Source: Lepidodermella squamata (Eukaryota; Gastrotricha). Taken from it: DNA of 64,000 bases. The position numbers were made by a program, and so were the translations under genes. The stretch is from NCBI GenBank assembly GCA_047495785.1, contig JBLDXI010000055.1:620001-684000 (forward strand), given 5' to 3'. The notes under the pieces were generated by a model, which had not been told where the DNA came from, searched no databases, and saw only the letters and a list, made by a program, of their open reading frames with translations. Each line of letters starts with the position of its first letter. Position 1 is the first letter of the stretch. Below, in pieces: positions 35,444 to 50,837 of the stretch.

Positions 35444-36510
35444 GTCGATTGCCTACATCTTATTGTTATGTTTCTAAATGTAATCTTTATATTCGAAAAT
35501 CTTAATTTTGTCGGTCATAAATATTCTATTAAGATTCAAAAGATATCTATATTTCGTTGAATGATGATGGAATGACGACAACGCAATTACAACTTTTCTT
35601 TGAAATCTTCTGAAGGTTCGCTTTTTGCACTCGTCTTGAGCTGACTTCTCTCTTGTTTTGTCTCTAAATTTTTCTGGTAGTTATTTGTTATTTTTGTCCC
35701 GCGTTATCATGTGGCGCTGAGCTGCCAACATTTCCGAACGCGTTCCTGATAAGACAGCAAAATTCGAATAGTCTAATTTGTCTTCTCTGATTTTTATTCT
35801 AGCTGAGAGAAGAAGCCTTTGCTTGCTGATAAACAAAATTCATTAGCTATTACCTAATCTAATCGACTTTTCTTGTAACTTTCTTGTCCATAGCTATAAT
35901 AATCGTGCGCCTTCTTCTCATGAATCATCGCAACTTCCCAGCTTCAAAGTGAAAGATGCTGTTGTTTTCGGGAATTCGGCTGGTATTTTTTTCTGTCCCC
36001 GTATTAATTACTGCTCGACGATCGATAGATGATGACGACGATAAGCATTGCAGGTTGAAAAATCGGAAATCGACCCTCAGTGTTGCCTGAAAAGCCTCCC
36101 TTTTACTAGTCTCTAATGGTGATCATCAATGGCCTAGACAATTATTGTTGTTTTAATGCAAATAACGGCTAGGCGGCATACCTTCGTGTATTCTTCGATT
36201 TCTTGCGACTTGACGTCTTTCTGTCGCAATTTCATCATCATTTTTATTATTACAGCTTCTTATTCAAAAAATATTAATATCATTATTCCATGATTAAATA
36301 CAAGTCAACCACGCCGATTGATATCTGGTACCATGTTGCTGCATTGAACCATTCTTATATCATTAATACTAGAGGCACAGTCACCGCGCCACTACTATGA
36401 TGATATAGTATGTGTCTTCTCTTGCTCTCCCCCATCTCCCGTTCGCTGTACGCTGCATACAACAATGTTTTATCATTACTGACTGCTATCTGAACCACAT
36501 CTTTTACCAG

Positions 36511-36670
36511 AGATGATGATAATGATGATGATCATGATCTTCTTCTACAACTTCGCGTGTGCCCATTTTTGTGCGTATTGTTATATTAATATTCTCTCTC
36601 GCCATCTCTCCCCTCTCCGCGTTTATACTGAAATAATAGTAATAGTAGTAGTGATAATAGTAATAATAAC
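36511..36670. repeat. Trinucleotide microsatellite cluster
   Basis: Two nearby runs: GATGAT-type units at 36511–36539 and AATAGTAGT-type units at 36631–36670. Confidence 0.7.
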
Positions 36671-37066
36671 GGCGATACGTAATGAAGAAGAAGACGAATG
36701 AGGCAAAGAAGAAACTTCATCCTTCGCCAGCGCGTCCGTTCGCGCATTCGCTGGCATTAATATATGTATATGCTGTGTGTGTGCGCGCGCGCTACTTATT
36801 TAAGGCAGGGTGCGAGCGCCGACGATGAGACGGCGATGATCATGGTGATTATTATTATTACTATTACCACCATGAATATCGATATGTCACCGCCAAAACA
36901 CCACCAAACGAACCATCGTCGTGTCATCCCAGATAGAAACCACGCCATGTTGTTTTGTTGACGCATCTCATATACTGCTAGTCCAATTCTAGTAAATAAG
37001 CAAAAACAATCGCACGCAAAAGTTTTTCAAAAAAATTCAACCGCCCTCGTCGAATATGTGTTGAAA

Positions 37067-37088
37067 TTATCATCATCATCATCATTAT
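37067..37088. repeat. (ATC)n microsatellite
   Basis: Six consecutive ATC units followed by an imperfect one. Confidence 0.75.
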
Positions 37089-40000
37089 CTCGTTTTTACA
37101 ACAACAACATGAGTTTTATGCAGAGAGGCGATTTTTTCATACCTAGCTCCTCCCATTTCTATCGTTCTTCTTCTTCTTTATTGGTGATGTCTCACATCTC
37201 GGTCTGATCTTGGTTATCTAGTTGAAATGAAGTCATCTTCGAAAGCGACACTTGATTCACACACTCACATTCACTTTAAGTTTCGACGCAAGTCATTTTC
37301 ATCAACATCATCTAGTTCACTACTTATAAGTTTACGACAATTTGTCATTGAAAATGAAGTCTTATTTTCTGATTCGAACAGTATTCAATTGCCAACTTTT
37401 CGCCAGTAGGTGAACTTTTCCGACCTGTCTATTAATAATTATGAAATGTGTCAAAGAATGACGTCAGATCTTTTTGAAAATTTTCTGGTGAAACTTTACT
37501 ACTACTATTATATTACTATTTATCATTTAGTCATGTATGCAATTATTTGGAGCGCATTTTTAAGGTAGACTGCCGCGTCTTTGCAAGCTCGTCTGCTGAG
37601 ATTGATTTCAGATAAGCGAGTCGATAAACAATAATTTTGGCTTTGGCGCAATTACCGCATTTTGTCTCGCTTTCGTTTATTTCATTTAGCAGTCCAGCTT
37701 GAATTTTATCACACCTGCGACAGGGGCTGGGGAAATAATATTCGCATGACTTCGCCGGCCTCGTTTAAACTCCGCTTCGGATTTCCATTTTAACACGATC
37801 ATGAGCACGCTTCAATTCTTTGTTTTTCTCAAATATCTGACAATTTTAACTACAGATCTGGCTGTATAAAAATGGCGCCCTCGAATTTTATCTTTTTATT
37901 ACTTGCTCTTTTTCTTATTCTTTTCCCTGATACTGAACTACGCTGTTCAACAATATGCGTTTTATTCGTGTAAAAAAACATTTTGTCTCTCATTGATTGT
38001 TGGAGACGAGGATGATGAGTAAGCCTACGACAAGGAAGTATCTGAATCGGCGAGACGATCTTTTAATCTTTCGATGTGTTGCTACAAACTTGCATATAAT
38101 ATTCGTATACGCATTTTGTTATGATAATTATATTTGAATTTAACCAAATGCTATTTATCTTTAAAAAACAAGAAAAGTGTAACAATTGTTAATTTTCTTA
38201 TTGCGCGTTGCAAAAATGCTGTTTTTCTGTGTTTGATGGTCTGTTTTAGTTTAAAAGATGAAAAATTGATTAACTATATATATAAATATATATATAATAT
38301 TCAGTGCCTATCTCGCGATGCGATGACGATTTTTTGGAATTGTTTAATTGATTTTATGTACAACTTGGAAAAACCGTGTACGAGTTCTTTATATTGACTG
38401 ATTCGTCAATCGGATTTGTTATATGAATATATATATCATTTTCTCGCTCTTGATTACAACTGTTAACGCATTGCCAGACTGGTGATCACAATCGATGATG
38501 ATAGAGAAAACAAGAAATTTGTTTGTTTTTTTGTAAAGCGACGAGGATGATGCGCGCAATCCATTTTTTCTGTTGGCCACCTTAAAACTCGCTCTTGTCT
38601 CGCGCAAGCGCGCGACATATTTGCCGTTGTTCTTATGTACCTACCTTAACTCTATACTGCTATTCTTATTGTGTATTAAGACGATGATTACGACTTCTTC
38701 TTCGATCGTTTGATGAGAATGATTTATATAAATATATATGAAATATAGAGACGTTCGTATACGATCTGATGAAGTACATATTATTATTAAAATGATTATC
38801 GGAGACGGATGATGAAAAATATTATTGTATATTCTATTCTGTATGAATGTAAATGTACACAAGTAATATGTTACCGTCGCAGCGTACGTGACGTGGTTCG
38901 TTCTTCCTCATCTGTCGGCATCGGCATTTCAGAAATAATAAAGTACAGTTTGTCGGCTCAAAATATCACTCGTTTTTTTCCGAAAATTTGCATCGAGTCC
39001 AAATCCAGCTCAAATAGTTGGCCTAACCCAATTTTAGGCCATTCAATGTCAAGGTGCCACTTGTTTACTTAAGGTGGAGAGCGGCTTTATATTTCAGTAT
39101 CGAGTGGTGATTTTTTATTATTTATAGGCAGTGGAATGTGGGTCTGAAAGGCCTGTGTGGAGCAAATATTACAGAGGAAGAATAATGGCATTCATGATAT
39201 CTTATGTTAGCACTAATTGTTTGCCGATTCGGTGCTGAATGGCCGATGTGTTTTCTGCTCTTCGCTGCAACATAGTGGGCAGAAAAAACGCGCACGAAAA
39301 ACAGAAAGAACCCTCGACCGAACCATTGTATTGAGCGCTCGACGAACATGTTAATGACCGGGTGTAGGTACAGCACAATGCGATATATACCGGCATTATT
39401 ACCAGCGACTGCTAAATACCCGAAACTAATAATATTTTCATTGTTGTTATTTGCGTGTGCAATAACAATAATCGCAGTAATTTTTCTTCATTGTGCGCAC
39501 ACGCAGCTTGACTCGGCGCGCGCATCCTATGGGGTCGCCATCATTATAGATTTTGCTATACTCGAGATATAAAACTGAAAACATTTTATGCCGCGATGAT
39601 GATGAACACGATGATGATTCGTCCTAACTGGTAAGCCAGCTTGGCGCGTGGCGCTTTGTTTTTTGGCGGTTGGCCGTTGTTTACCATTTCGCGGCCGCAG
39701 CAATAGATAACGCTGCTATATATTATCATTTCAAGACCAGGTATGCTCCTCGTACACGCGGCTAATATATCGCAAGCGCGCTGCTCCAGTTCCCGGTGCG
39801 CTTTACCTGCATGGCCATGTAGTTGGTAGAGCTTAACGCAGATACTATGGAATATGCAGATATTAAACCGACAAACGCGCCCTATTGAGACGATGTACAC
39901 TTTGCAATGTGGCCAAGGGACGATCGTAATAATAATGATAGTGCTTGATAGGTATTTCGCTGCTGAAGCGCTATTACTATTATTATTATTGCGGTAACGC

Positions 40001-41052
40001 CATGTACTTTTTCTATTTCTTCGACGGCAGAATCGCCATTTTTGCGCAGCCCCGGGTTTAAACGTAGTAACCATACGTGGTTGGTTTATATTGGCACATT
40101 ACCCGGCGCCGCTGCCATAACACGCCTAGCAACTCAAGGATACAGTAGAATTAGTTCAAGAGTACCCAGAAACGCCTTTTTCTTGCACTGTTTAAGAAAC
40201 ATCGACGATTGCCAAAAAGGTATCCGTCTAATGATAGCTTGGTGTGGTATCTGAGTTTTTGCGCATGCCGCTCGCCGATCAGCACGCACTTCACTTTCAC
40301 AAGAAACATGCCTCACTCACTCACTCACATCCTCATATGCATGCATCTTCGCCGCCCGTCGATGCAAGGGCTGATTTCCGGCACGGCGTTTTTCGTTCGT
40401 TCGGTTTTCCTACCGAAAATAATACATATTATAATACAATATAACCATGTATATTGTTGGTTTTGCGTTGAGCTATCTTTCAAGTCACTCTTTCGCGGCC
40501 GGCCAATGAAGAAAACGCGCCTAGTTATTTACCCTTGGCGTCGTTACTGCCTAGACAAAATTCCCAGCTTATTATCGTTATTTTTTATTTTTATTATTGT
40601 TGTAGGTAATACGTTCTGTATCTATATTCTTTCAGCCTCTCTAGGTATACCTTTTACCCGGCCTTATTCTACGCGTATATGCCCATTCGAGCGTGGAATT
40701 CGTACAGTTCTAATGTACTATCTGTTAAAAACTGCCCGATCATCATCATCACATACGTGTGCTGTTTTTCCAATCGATAATCTTTGCCTAAGATATTACG
40801 ATCCATACCTATATCGGGATATTCGAATGTTAACATTTATTATCGCTTCCTACTGCCTAATCGCCCACTATTTTCGCGTTTTCAGCGAAAGAAAACTCAG
40901 AGAGATAATAAAACAGCGATAAATTTAGCGTGAACATTGCATTCCTTAGCGCTTGAGTCAGCCGATTTTCTGTTTATGTACAAACAACAAGCCTTAATTA
41001 TAACAGCAACTTTTTGTTACAATTTTTAGTGCCTTTACTCCGTTTGGAAACA

Positions 41053-44000
41053 ATGGAGACAACAAAACCGCCCGACTCGTCTCCGGTTTCGAATGGAAAT
41101 AATGGCATCGGGGATGATGCGATGGCGGCCGGATTGCCGTTCGACCCATCCTCCATGGCAGTTAACAATCGCGTTTCAACGCTCGACGCGTGTTACGAGG
41201 TTGTGAAGGAAAAACTTGAGAGACTTCGCGAAGAAATTCGCCGCATTCGCATCAACAAGCAACAAGAGCAACTTCATCAAAATATTCAGGTAAAAATAGG
41301 CTCAAATTGAAATATTCTAAACCTAGTTATCTATTGGTTTCAAACGAAAATTTAACCAAATTCAAGATAAATAAGTATGTGATCGATCTTGAATCTTTTC
41401 AGGCAAAACGATACTCGGTGGATTCTTCTGGAAGCAGTTCGACGACAAGCCAGCTACTGATACCGCCGACTTTACCCGGTTCAACTCTCAGCAGTCACTC
41501 TCCCACCAATCCTTCGTCTCCGTCACGGTTGCGACATCGGATCGCTACTCGGCCACGGCAGCTGGAGCATCAAGATGCTTTAGCCAGTCGGTATAACTCT
41601 AGCAGCAATGACGAAGGAGCCGCGGACGAAGGCAACGCAGCGAAATCTAATAACGCCCCGCGGTCAAGGCGCCAACAAACCGAGGTTACCTCGCAAAACA
41701 GCACATTGAAACGGTCTCCGAAATTAGCCTCGAAACCTCGTTTAGCAAGGCAGGGTGACGTTAGTGGGAATGCCAACGACTCCGCTGCTAACAAAGATGG
41801 CTCTGAATCTCCGGTTTGGGTGCCGAATACCAATAACCCGCAACCACCACCAGCTAGTCGCCATAAATCGCTCAACGCCAGGGTTAGCACATCGCCGACG
41901 AACTTGATCGGCAACCGGGCGCGGTCGAAAACCCTGCGCGAATCGCCGCACCCTACCCGCCTGGTCGCCGAGCGTAGTATCGACGACGGTACCGGCGTCT
42001 CATCAGCGCCGCAGCACGGCGGTCTTTCTTACCAAATCGTTGGAGAAAATTCGCCCACTGTCAACAAAATTTTCCTGACGTCACCCATTGTAACCAACTC
42101 TGGGCCTACAAATGTCAGGTCACCCACCATAATTTCATCCAACACGCTACCGAAGGTGCAACAAGTCTTGCCCGTGAACGGCCAGCAGTTTGATGATATT
42201 TTCAAGAGCTCAAAGGACACGGCCGATAAACCGGTTCCGGCTTTGAGGCCGTCGCTTGCTAAGATCAAGGCGCTTGAGGCGAGTGGGCGGGCTGGCAACA
42301 GCACCCGGTTGAGTAAGGGTGAAACCACCCCCACGCAGGTTCCTCTCGCTCAACAAGAGTCGACTAGCGACGCTTCTTTGCTTGCTGAACCTTCGAAGCA
42401 GAATGATGAATCCGCGAGGCCGAGAGCTGGCTCTTTACAGTCGACCCCATTGGTGCTTTCAACTGTGGTTTTGCCGGGCGGTAGCAGCAGCAACCAGCCA
42501 ACTATTACAGCGCCACAACCGCCTCAGCAGTTTCAGCTGCGACGGCCGCCGCGAAGCTTCACAGTTCGAACCAATGCCACGCCGGAAAATGAACTTGAAC
42601 CTCCCCCGCCCCACCCGGCCGGTCACAGCATGTCAGTTTCGCCTCAGAAGCACCTGTTAATGCCGCTGCCCTCTTCGGGTGGCCATTCGGGTAGTAAAGC
42701 TCTTACTCCGTCAATGCCTCTGCTGAAAAACGAGCAGCATTTGCTTCAAAACATCAATTTATCGATGCCAGCGCCTTCGCAGCAGCATCATCCGCCTAGG
42801 CAGTTACTTTTGGACGCAAAAGTTGTGTCACCCCAGGCCAAGACGTTACCTGGCCCGGTGAAACAGCAAGCGGCTAATAAGCTGGTTTCAGCGATTATGG
42901 GTGTACCTAGTAGTTTGTTGTCGAACGACAGTTCTTCGTACGAGAATTTAGATCAAGTTTCATCGTCTGGTGGCTCTACGTCGGCAGTGCCGCCGTTTCC
43001 GTTGCCTAGCAACAACTCGTCTTCAAGCGCTTCGACGCTCTCCGCTGCTTCTTCCTCGCTACCGCAGACTACGAAGCCGCGGTCCGAGGTGCCGAGTAGT
43101 GAAAACAGCAGCGTTAATAACAAGGTTAACAGCAGCAACGGGGCGCCGTTAACCGGTTCGGCAGCCTTGTTAGCGAAACAGCAGTTGATGCAGAAGCAAT
43201 TGCAGCAGTTACAGCAGATGAAGCAAGCTATCACTACGCCTACACTGCCGCAGCAACAACAACAACAACAACAACAAGCACCGCCGCCTTACAGTCAAAA
43301 TAATAACAGTAATAACAATGTACCATCATCGGCTGCTGCGGTCAAGCCCAATTCATATCCGCACCATCAGCCGATGCAGCAACAGCACCATCATCAGCTG
43401 CAGCAGCGGAAGTCAGCCGTCTTGCCGTCGGAGATGGAGCACAAGCAGTCTCGAAAAAATTTCGCTCTTCAGCGTAATTCGGTCGACCTCGCGTCGCCTA
43501 CTTTTTCCCACGCTTACCAGGTGCGAAAAAAAAAGAAAAAAAATGTTGAAAAAATTATTTTTGTCCGAAACTAGGATACTGATTCTGAGTTGGAAGGAAT
43601 TTTCGGTGAGTGTGAGGCAATTGATGATTTCGAAACATCGACTACGATGAGTGACTCTCCGTCCCTATTCACCGATGTGACAATTTGGCCGGTGATGATT
43701 GGGAATAATGTCGTAGCGACGAAGCGCCGGCCTCGCGCCGCTGCGCAGCAACAACCGGCTCGTAAAAAAGACCCGCCACGGGTAGCCGACGCTACTCAGG
43801 CTGCTCTCATGGCTAATCGACGCGGCAGTTTAGCTCGACCTCGCCCGATGACAGTGGGCCGTTACAATACATCCGTAGCACCGTCATCTAATAATCGGGT
43901 ATGTGCATTTTTCTGGGTAAGAGGACATCGGACTCGCTTTGGGTCATACCCAAGATTTGAAAAAATCATTCCAAAATGTTCGGTAATTAGGGAAGACTTT

Positions 44001-45255
44001 GGATAGACTTTGTTAGCTTGGGAATTCCTATATAGCTATTTTTGCTTCTTTTCTACAGAGTGCCGCTGATTTGCATACGGTGACTGTTATTGCCCACAAT
44101 CCACCAGTTACAGTTGCTAACCCTCAGTCTGCGCCTCCTTCACAGCCGTCGGCGCAGCCGCAGTCGCAAAACAACCACCCGGCTGTGTCCCAGCACACCC
44201 AGCCCCCTCCGCCCTCTTCGCAAATCCAGGTGCCACCCCCGGTTCTTTCACCACAAACTACGTCACTGGCAGATCGCCGCAATTCTTCACCACCGCCACA
44301 ACCGCCACCTCAACAACAGCCGCAGCATCAGCCATCAACGCATACTCAGTTGCCGCAACAGCCCCAGCCGGCTGCTCTTTCGCTTCAGCAAAAAGTGGCT
44401 AGTTCGCCTAAGATAGCTCCATCAGCGTTGGCGGCTTTGCGCCGACAACGGGCCATTCTAGGCGCCCAGCAACAACAGCAGGCTGCGATGGCTCATAACC
44501 ATACACCACCTAATGCGGCTCCATCGTCGACGAGCAGCACCACGACGACGACAACAACAGGACAGCCAGCTTCGAATAAGCCTTCGTTGACAGGGCTACT
44601 GTACGGCGCCGAAGCTGCCAGAACTGCCAATCAACACCTAAGTCATTACACCTTTCGAGGCAACATTCAGAACAATTCCGGCTCATCTAGTACAACGAGT
44701 TCTCTGGGCGCAAAGGCTCCTCTTTCAAAGTCATCGCTTTTGCCTCAGCCGATAAAACCAGGTACGCTGGACTTTGACTGGAAATTTATTTTTGATGTTT
44801 CAATTTTTGTAGAAATTCGACCCTCGGCGATCGGCGGCACTTTGTCGGTGAACGCGCCGCCGTTGAGTTCCGCTTCGAGCGGATCATCACACACGGCCTC
44901 GGCAACAGCGCCTGGCCAAGTCAGCATTGCCTCGGTGATTTTCAACAACCCATTGCAGCAGTTGCAACAACAGTCGCATCACCACCACGCGGCGCCGACG
45001 AACCCGGCAGTGCCGACCGCCGCCTCATCCTCCGCCTCATCGAATACAGCGCCGTTACAACACAGCCAATCGTTGGCGGTACCTGTGGCATCGCAACCAC
45101 GCCGGCACCACCATCGGCACTCGCAAGCCAGAGAAAAAGTCAGCGGCGGCACGTCCGAATCGGGCAACGCCTCGCATCACCACTCGCACAGGCGCCGCGG
45201 TACTGTCGGCGCAACGATCGAGGCGCAACAGGCGCACGCCGTTCCAACAACCTAA
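41053..45255 (+). CDS. Large disordered Ser/Gln/Pro-rich protein, unrecognised
   Basis: Exons 41053–41289, 41403–43520, 43575–43898, 44059–44761 and 44813–45255 join in frame to 1274 residues. The N terminus carries one predicted coiled coil (residues about 40–78: CYEVVKEKLERLREEIRRIR). Most of the rest is low-complexity Ser, Gln, Pro, Asn and His. A more ordered patch follows at the start of exon 3 (DTDSELEGIFGECEAIDDFE, TDVTIWPVMIGNNVV), then basic segments (TKRRPRAAA, RRGSLARPRP) that look like nuclear-localisation or phosphorylation sites. The protein ends in a His/Gln/Ala-rich tail. I do not recognise the family; a cytoskeletal or transcription-associated scaffold is possible. The last intron is 51 bp, in frame and stop-free, so it could be retained. 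AATAAA at 45617–45622. Confidence 0.7.
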
Positions 45256-45616
45256 CAATTTTCAAATACTGTGACTGCATTTAAAATAATGGCGATGTTT
45301 TTTTACGCCAATGATATGAAAATCAAAATGTTAGCTGATTTTCTCTTTCGCAGTAGTAGTAGATCGTATACCTTTTCCCTTAATTTTTTCTACGCTTCAA
45401 AATGTTTAGTAGAAAAAGTAGTTGATATTATTAACTTTTTCGCCGCGGAGAACTCTCTTCTCCCGCGTTATATACTCGGAATGATGTTTTTTCGCCTCCA
45501 TTTGTGACCGCCTTCTTTCGTGTTGACCGCAACAATGAAAGCGGATGTTGAAGCGAGATTTGTATCACGTCGATCGAAACGACTTTCAAAAATACTCAAT
45601 CAATTTATCGGCGTGT

Positions 45617-45622
45617 AATAAA
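45617..45622 (+). terminator. Poly(A) signal of the disordered-protein gene
   Basis: AATAAA about 360 bases after the stop codon. Confidence 0.45.
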
Positions 45623-46559
45623 TTATTGTACTCATATTCAAGCCATTGATCAATCAAATTTGGTATGCAACTAGAAGATATTGGCTGTAAGAATCGGTAA
45701 GAAGACGCTCAAACGTTTTCGTCTAATTGAAAATGGAATTAACAAAATAAACTGCGGAAAAGTTTTATCGGTTGTTTGAGTCTTTTTTGGGTGATACACA
45801 CAGGGTTAATTAGCCGAAAAAATGTCTGTCGCACATAGGGCCATTTTTTGCTGAGATAATACCTGTCAGATGTGTCAGCAAAAACACACGCGCGCCTTTT
45901 TTCCACCTGTCTGGGTATTATTGCTGCACACATCGCACAACAGGTTGTTTTATTCGGTCGGTGCGCTGTCGTCGAGGTCGCGCGATATTTTTCCATCGAC
46001 ATCAAATTCCAACCCTCGCGCACTGACCCTAATAGGCCCTGGTTTTAAGCCTTTTTACGCGTTGCAAAACACTGCTAGATGTGGGTGTCATTTACAGCAG
46101 ATATGCTGCCTAGTGAAGGTAATTTTGTTGGTGAGTATTTTTTTTACCCTGCCACCAGCCCCCGCCCAGTTTTTAGCTCCAGTGCGAGATAAAATCCGAT
46201 AGGGGGACAGCCGTGAAAATCTGCGACAACTAGCCATATGAGTATATATTCTTGGCACCAGAGCCAGTTTGTCAGACAGCTTAGAGGGGTTGTGTAGGGT
46301 TATTGCAACAGCGGCGTGTGCGCGCGCCGCAGCTACTGTCAGATCGATAAAAAGTAGAGTATAAGGTCTTCGTTTTTGCCTCAATGCGAGGCCTATAATT
46401 TTATTGCTAGGCCACGATGAGCAGATGAGCATCCACACACACGAGTCGCATCGGCGTAATAATAGTAATAATAATAATATGAATCAACAAGCCGCGTATA
46501 TATGTTTACGATGAGAGTAATATAAACAAAGTACGCGACGATGGGTCGCGTGTGCGCCT

Positions 46560-46650
46560 CGCAACGCCATTGGCCGGCCGCCGACCAATCAGCGCGCAGC
46601 TCGGGCTATAATTGGGCCCCGCCGTTTGTACACTAACTATAATAGCCTGT
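46560..46650 (+). promoter_or_regulatory. Candidate POU3 promoter with CCAAT boxes
   Basis: Within 50 bp there is an inverted CCAAT (CCATTGG at 46567–46573), a direct CCAAT (46585–46589, followed by CAG) and a third inverted one (ATTGG at 46611–46615), in a locally GC-rich patch with GGCCGGCC. Such NF-Y-type clusters are common in promoters. It lies about 340–430 bp upstream of the POU3 ATG. Confidence 0.4.
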
Positions 46651-46987
46651 ATCCTACATCCATCGCTCATGTACATTTGTTAGTCCGGTAATCCCTTAGT
46701 GGGCTTGTAATGGCACGCCGTGGGCTATGTGCTCACGAACAGTCTATTACCACCAACCCCTACAATTTAGAGACAGCAAGTCGATGTTGCTATTATTAGG
46801 CGACGAAATGGCGCAGACTATTATTATTAGCGCGCTATAAAATGAACAAGTCCCAATTGACTGTCAACTCATCTTCATCGCCCCGTCGACTTTCTGGCTT
46901 GACATTGCCGCAAATTGACGCAAATCTGACACCTTTTTTGCTATTTTCGATTTAGATTTAAACCGTTTTCTTTTGGAGAAAATCTTC

Positions 46988-49441
<2,454 letters not shown>

Positions 49442-50082
49442 TCGGAGATCTCCGTCTAAAAATCTATCACGAGGCTAATCTGCTCCGATAAAAAATTGTC
49501 ATAACTATATATATAATAATTTATGAGAAAATAATATTTCGAAAACCTCCTTAAACTATTTGTGCTTTTTTGTACAAAAACAATCGAATAATTAAACGTT
49601 GTTTTTCTCTCATCACCGCTATGAATGAAACGAACAAAAACCACCTTTCTTACTGTATAATTATTTGAATTGATTAATGTATTTGACGGCATATATTAAA
49701 TGAAAATAATTCCAGCAGAGAAAAATTTATTATGTAAATCGTGTTGGTTTTTCACATTTGAAACGCATCAAATCATCGTTGAAAGCGCAGTTGTTGTAAA
49801 ATATTTTTCGCCATCTTATTCGCGCAACGAAGTAACAATTAATTTTTGTACAAAGTTATATTGCCGAGCAAAATTAATGAGAAATTGTTCTCGCTCTATC
49901 TCTCGCTCGTTTTTCTGTTCACATTCTTCTTTTTCTGGTTTTTCTCTCTCTTTCTCTCTCTCATCGCCGTCGTATCTGTCATTAATTGTTGCTATATTAT
50001 ATACTATTCGACTTATTATATTTCAATTATTACCATTTGAAACAACACGGTTTTTTTCTGATAAGCGACGAGAATACCAAAT

Positions 50083-50088
50083 AATAAA
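50083..50088 (+). terminator. Possible POU3 poly(A) signal
   Basis: AATAAA about 640 bases past the stop codon, the clearest match in that orientation. Confidence 0.35.
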
Positions 50089-50357
50089 AGAGTATGAAAG
50101 CTTTTACATTCCCGTTGAGTTTTACTACCTCTGACAGCATAGGTGCATTACGTGTATATAGCTCGAAAACAGGTTGTGTAAACCGATGCTACGGGGTGAT
50201 GCGGCGCGGCGTTGGGGAAAATTTGCATTTTGATGCTTCCGAAGTATGCTAACTCGGCTCGCCGGCTCGAGCGCAAATCGGTAGGCGGGTTCATAATGAT
50301 ACCACACGCAAGCCGCACTTTGTTATTACCTCTAGGTGGATTGCATAGAGCTGGTTC

Positions 50358-50383
50358 GCGGATCACTTGCGCGCGTGATCCGC
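50358..50383. repeat. Perfect 9-bp inverted repeat
   Basis: GCGGATCAC and GTGATCCGC separated by 8 bases (TTGCGCGC). Confidence 0.7.
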
Positions 50384-50813
50384 TAATGCGCAGTTTTGGC
50401 GGCGTCTTGTTGTACTATTATTAGTTTTGCCACATTACAAGTTCATGTCGTCATCAAGCCATCGATATGAGATGATGAGCCCTCTCGATGCTCGCGTTCA
50501 CGAGCGCTTTGACCGCGCCTCGTCAAGTGCCGGGCTGGGAGCGCACGCTCGTGGCCTAAATGGCGCGTTCAGGCCGCGGCTCTGTGTCGGCACTCGTTTA
50601 GCCAGAATATATTACACCACGACGACCCTAATAACAGGCCACGGCTTTTTGACGACCGGACAGGTGGATGTTATAGCGGGGATGATGTATCGGCGGCGCA
50701 AAGTCGCACACGTCGGCGACAAACAAAGCGCGCTCGAGTCATGTTTACTATCAACACGATGCGCATTGAAGACGCCGCGCAAAAATTAGCGCCTGTGCGC
50801 CGCTCGCCACCTT

Positions 50814-50837
50814 GCTGGCACACGCGCGCGTGCCAGC
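50814..50837. repeat. Perfect 8-bp inverted repeat
   Basis: GCTGGCAC and GTGCCAGC separated by ACGCGCGC; the spacing of 8 matches the hairpin at 50358. Confidence 0.7.

Larger units (their letters stand above)
35444..41052. other. Long non-coding stretch between Galpha-q and the disordered-protein gene
   Basis: About 5.6 kb without a supported gene. It includes the Galpha-q 3' UTR and many short trinucleotide runs (ATG/TCA, TAA/TAG) at 36511–36539, 36631–36670 and 37067–37088, plus AT-rich tracts near 38280–38300 and 38730. Several frames exceed 100 codons (for example 40209–40922) but have low complexity and no family likeness. Confidence 0.5.
45256..46987. other. Intergenic region between the disordered-protein gene and POU3
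   Basis: Contains the 3' end of the upstream gene (poly(A) signal at 45617–45622), then about 1.3 kb that likely holds POU3 regulatory sequence, including a cluster of CCAAT boxes at 46560–46650. No other gene seen. Confidence 0.5.

Noticed and set aside
37209-37232. Resemblance to miR-9 (TCTTGGTTATCTAGTTG)
   Set aside because: No complementary arm within 100 bases on either side, so no hairpin precursor can form.
39820-39850. tRNA-like D-arm string (TAGTTGGTAGAGC)
   Set aside because: No matching acceptor stem and no T-arm GTTCRA motif at the right distance.
39586-40074. 162-codon open frame on the minus strand
   Set aside because: Composition driven by AAT/ATT repeats; no domain, no plausible splice partners.
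40209-40922. 237-codon open frame on the plus strand
   Set aside because: Low-complexity, hydrophobic-biased translation with no family likeness, overlapped by other frames; looks like chance in a stop-poor stretch.
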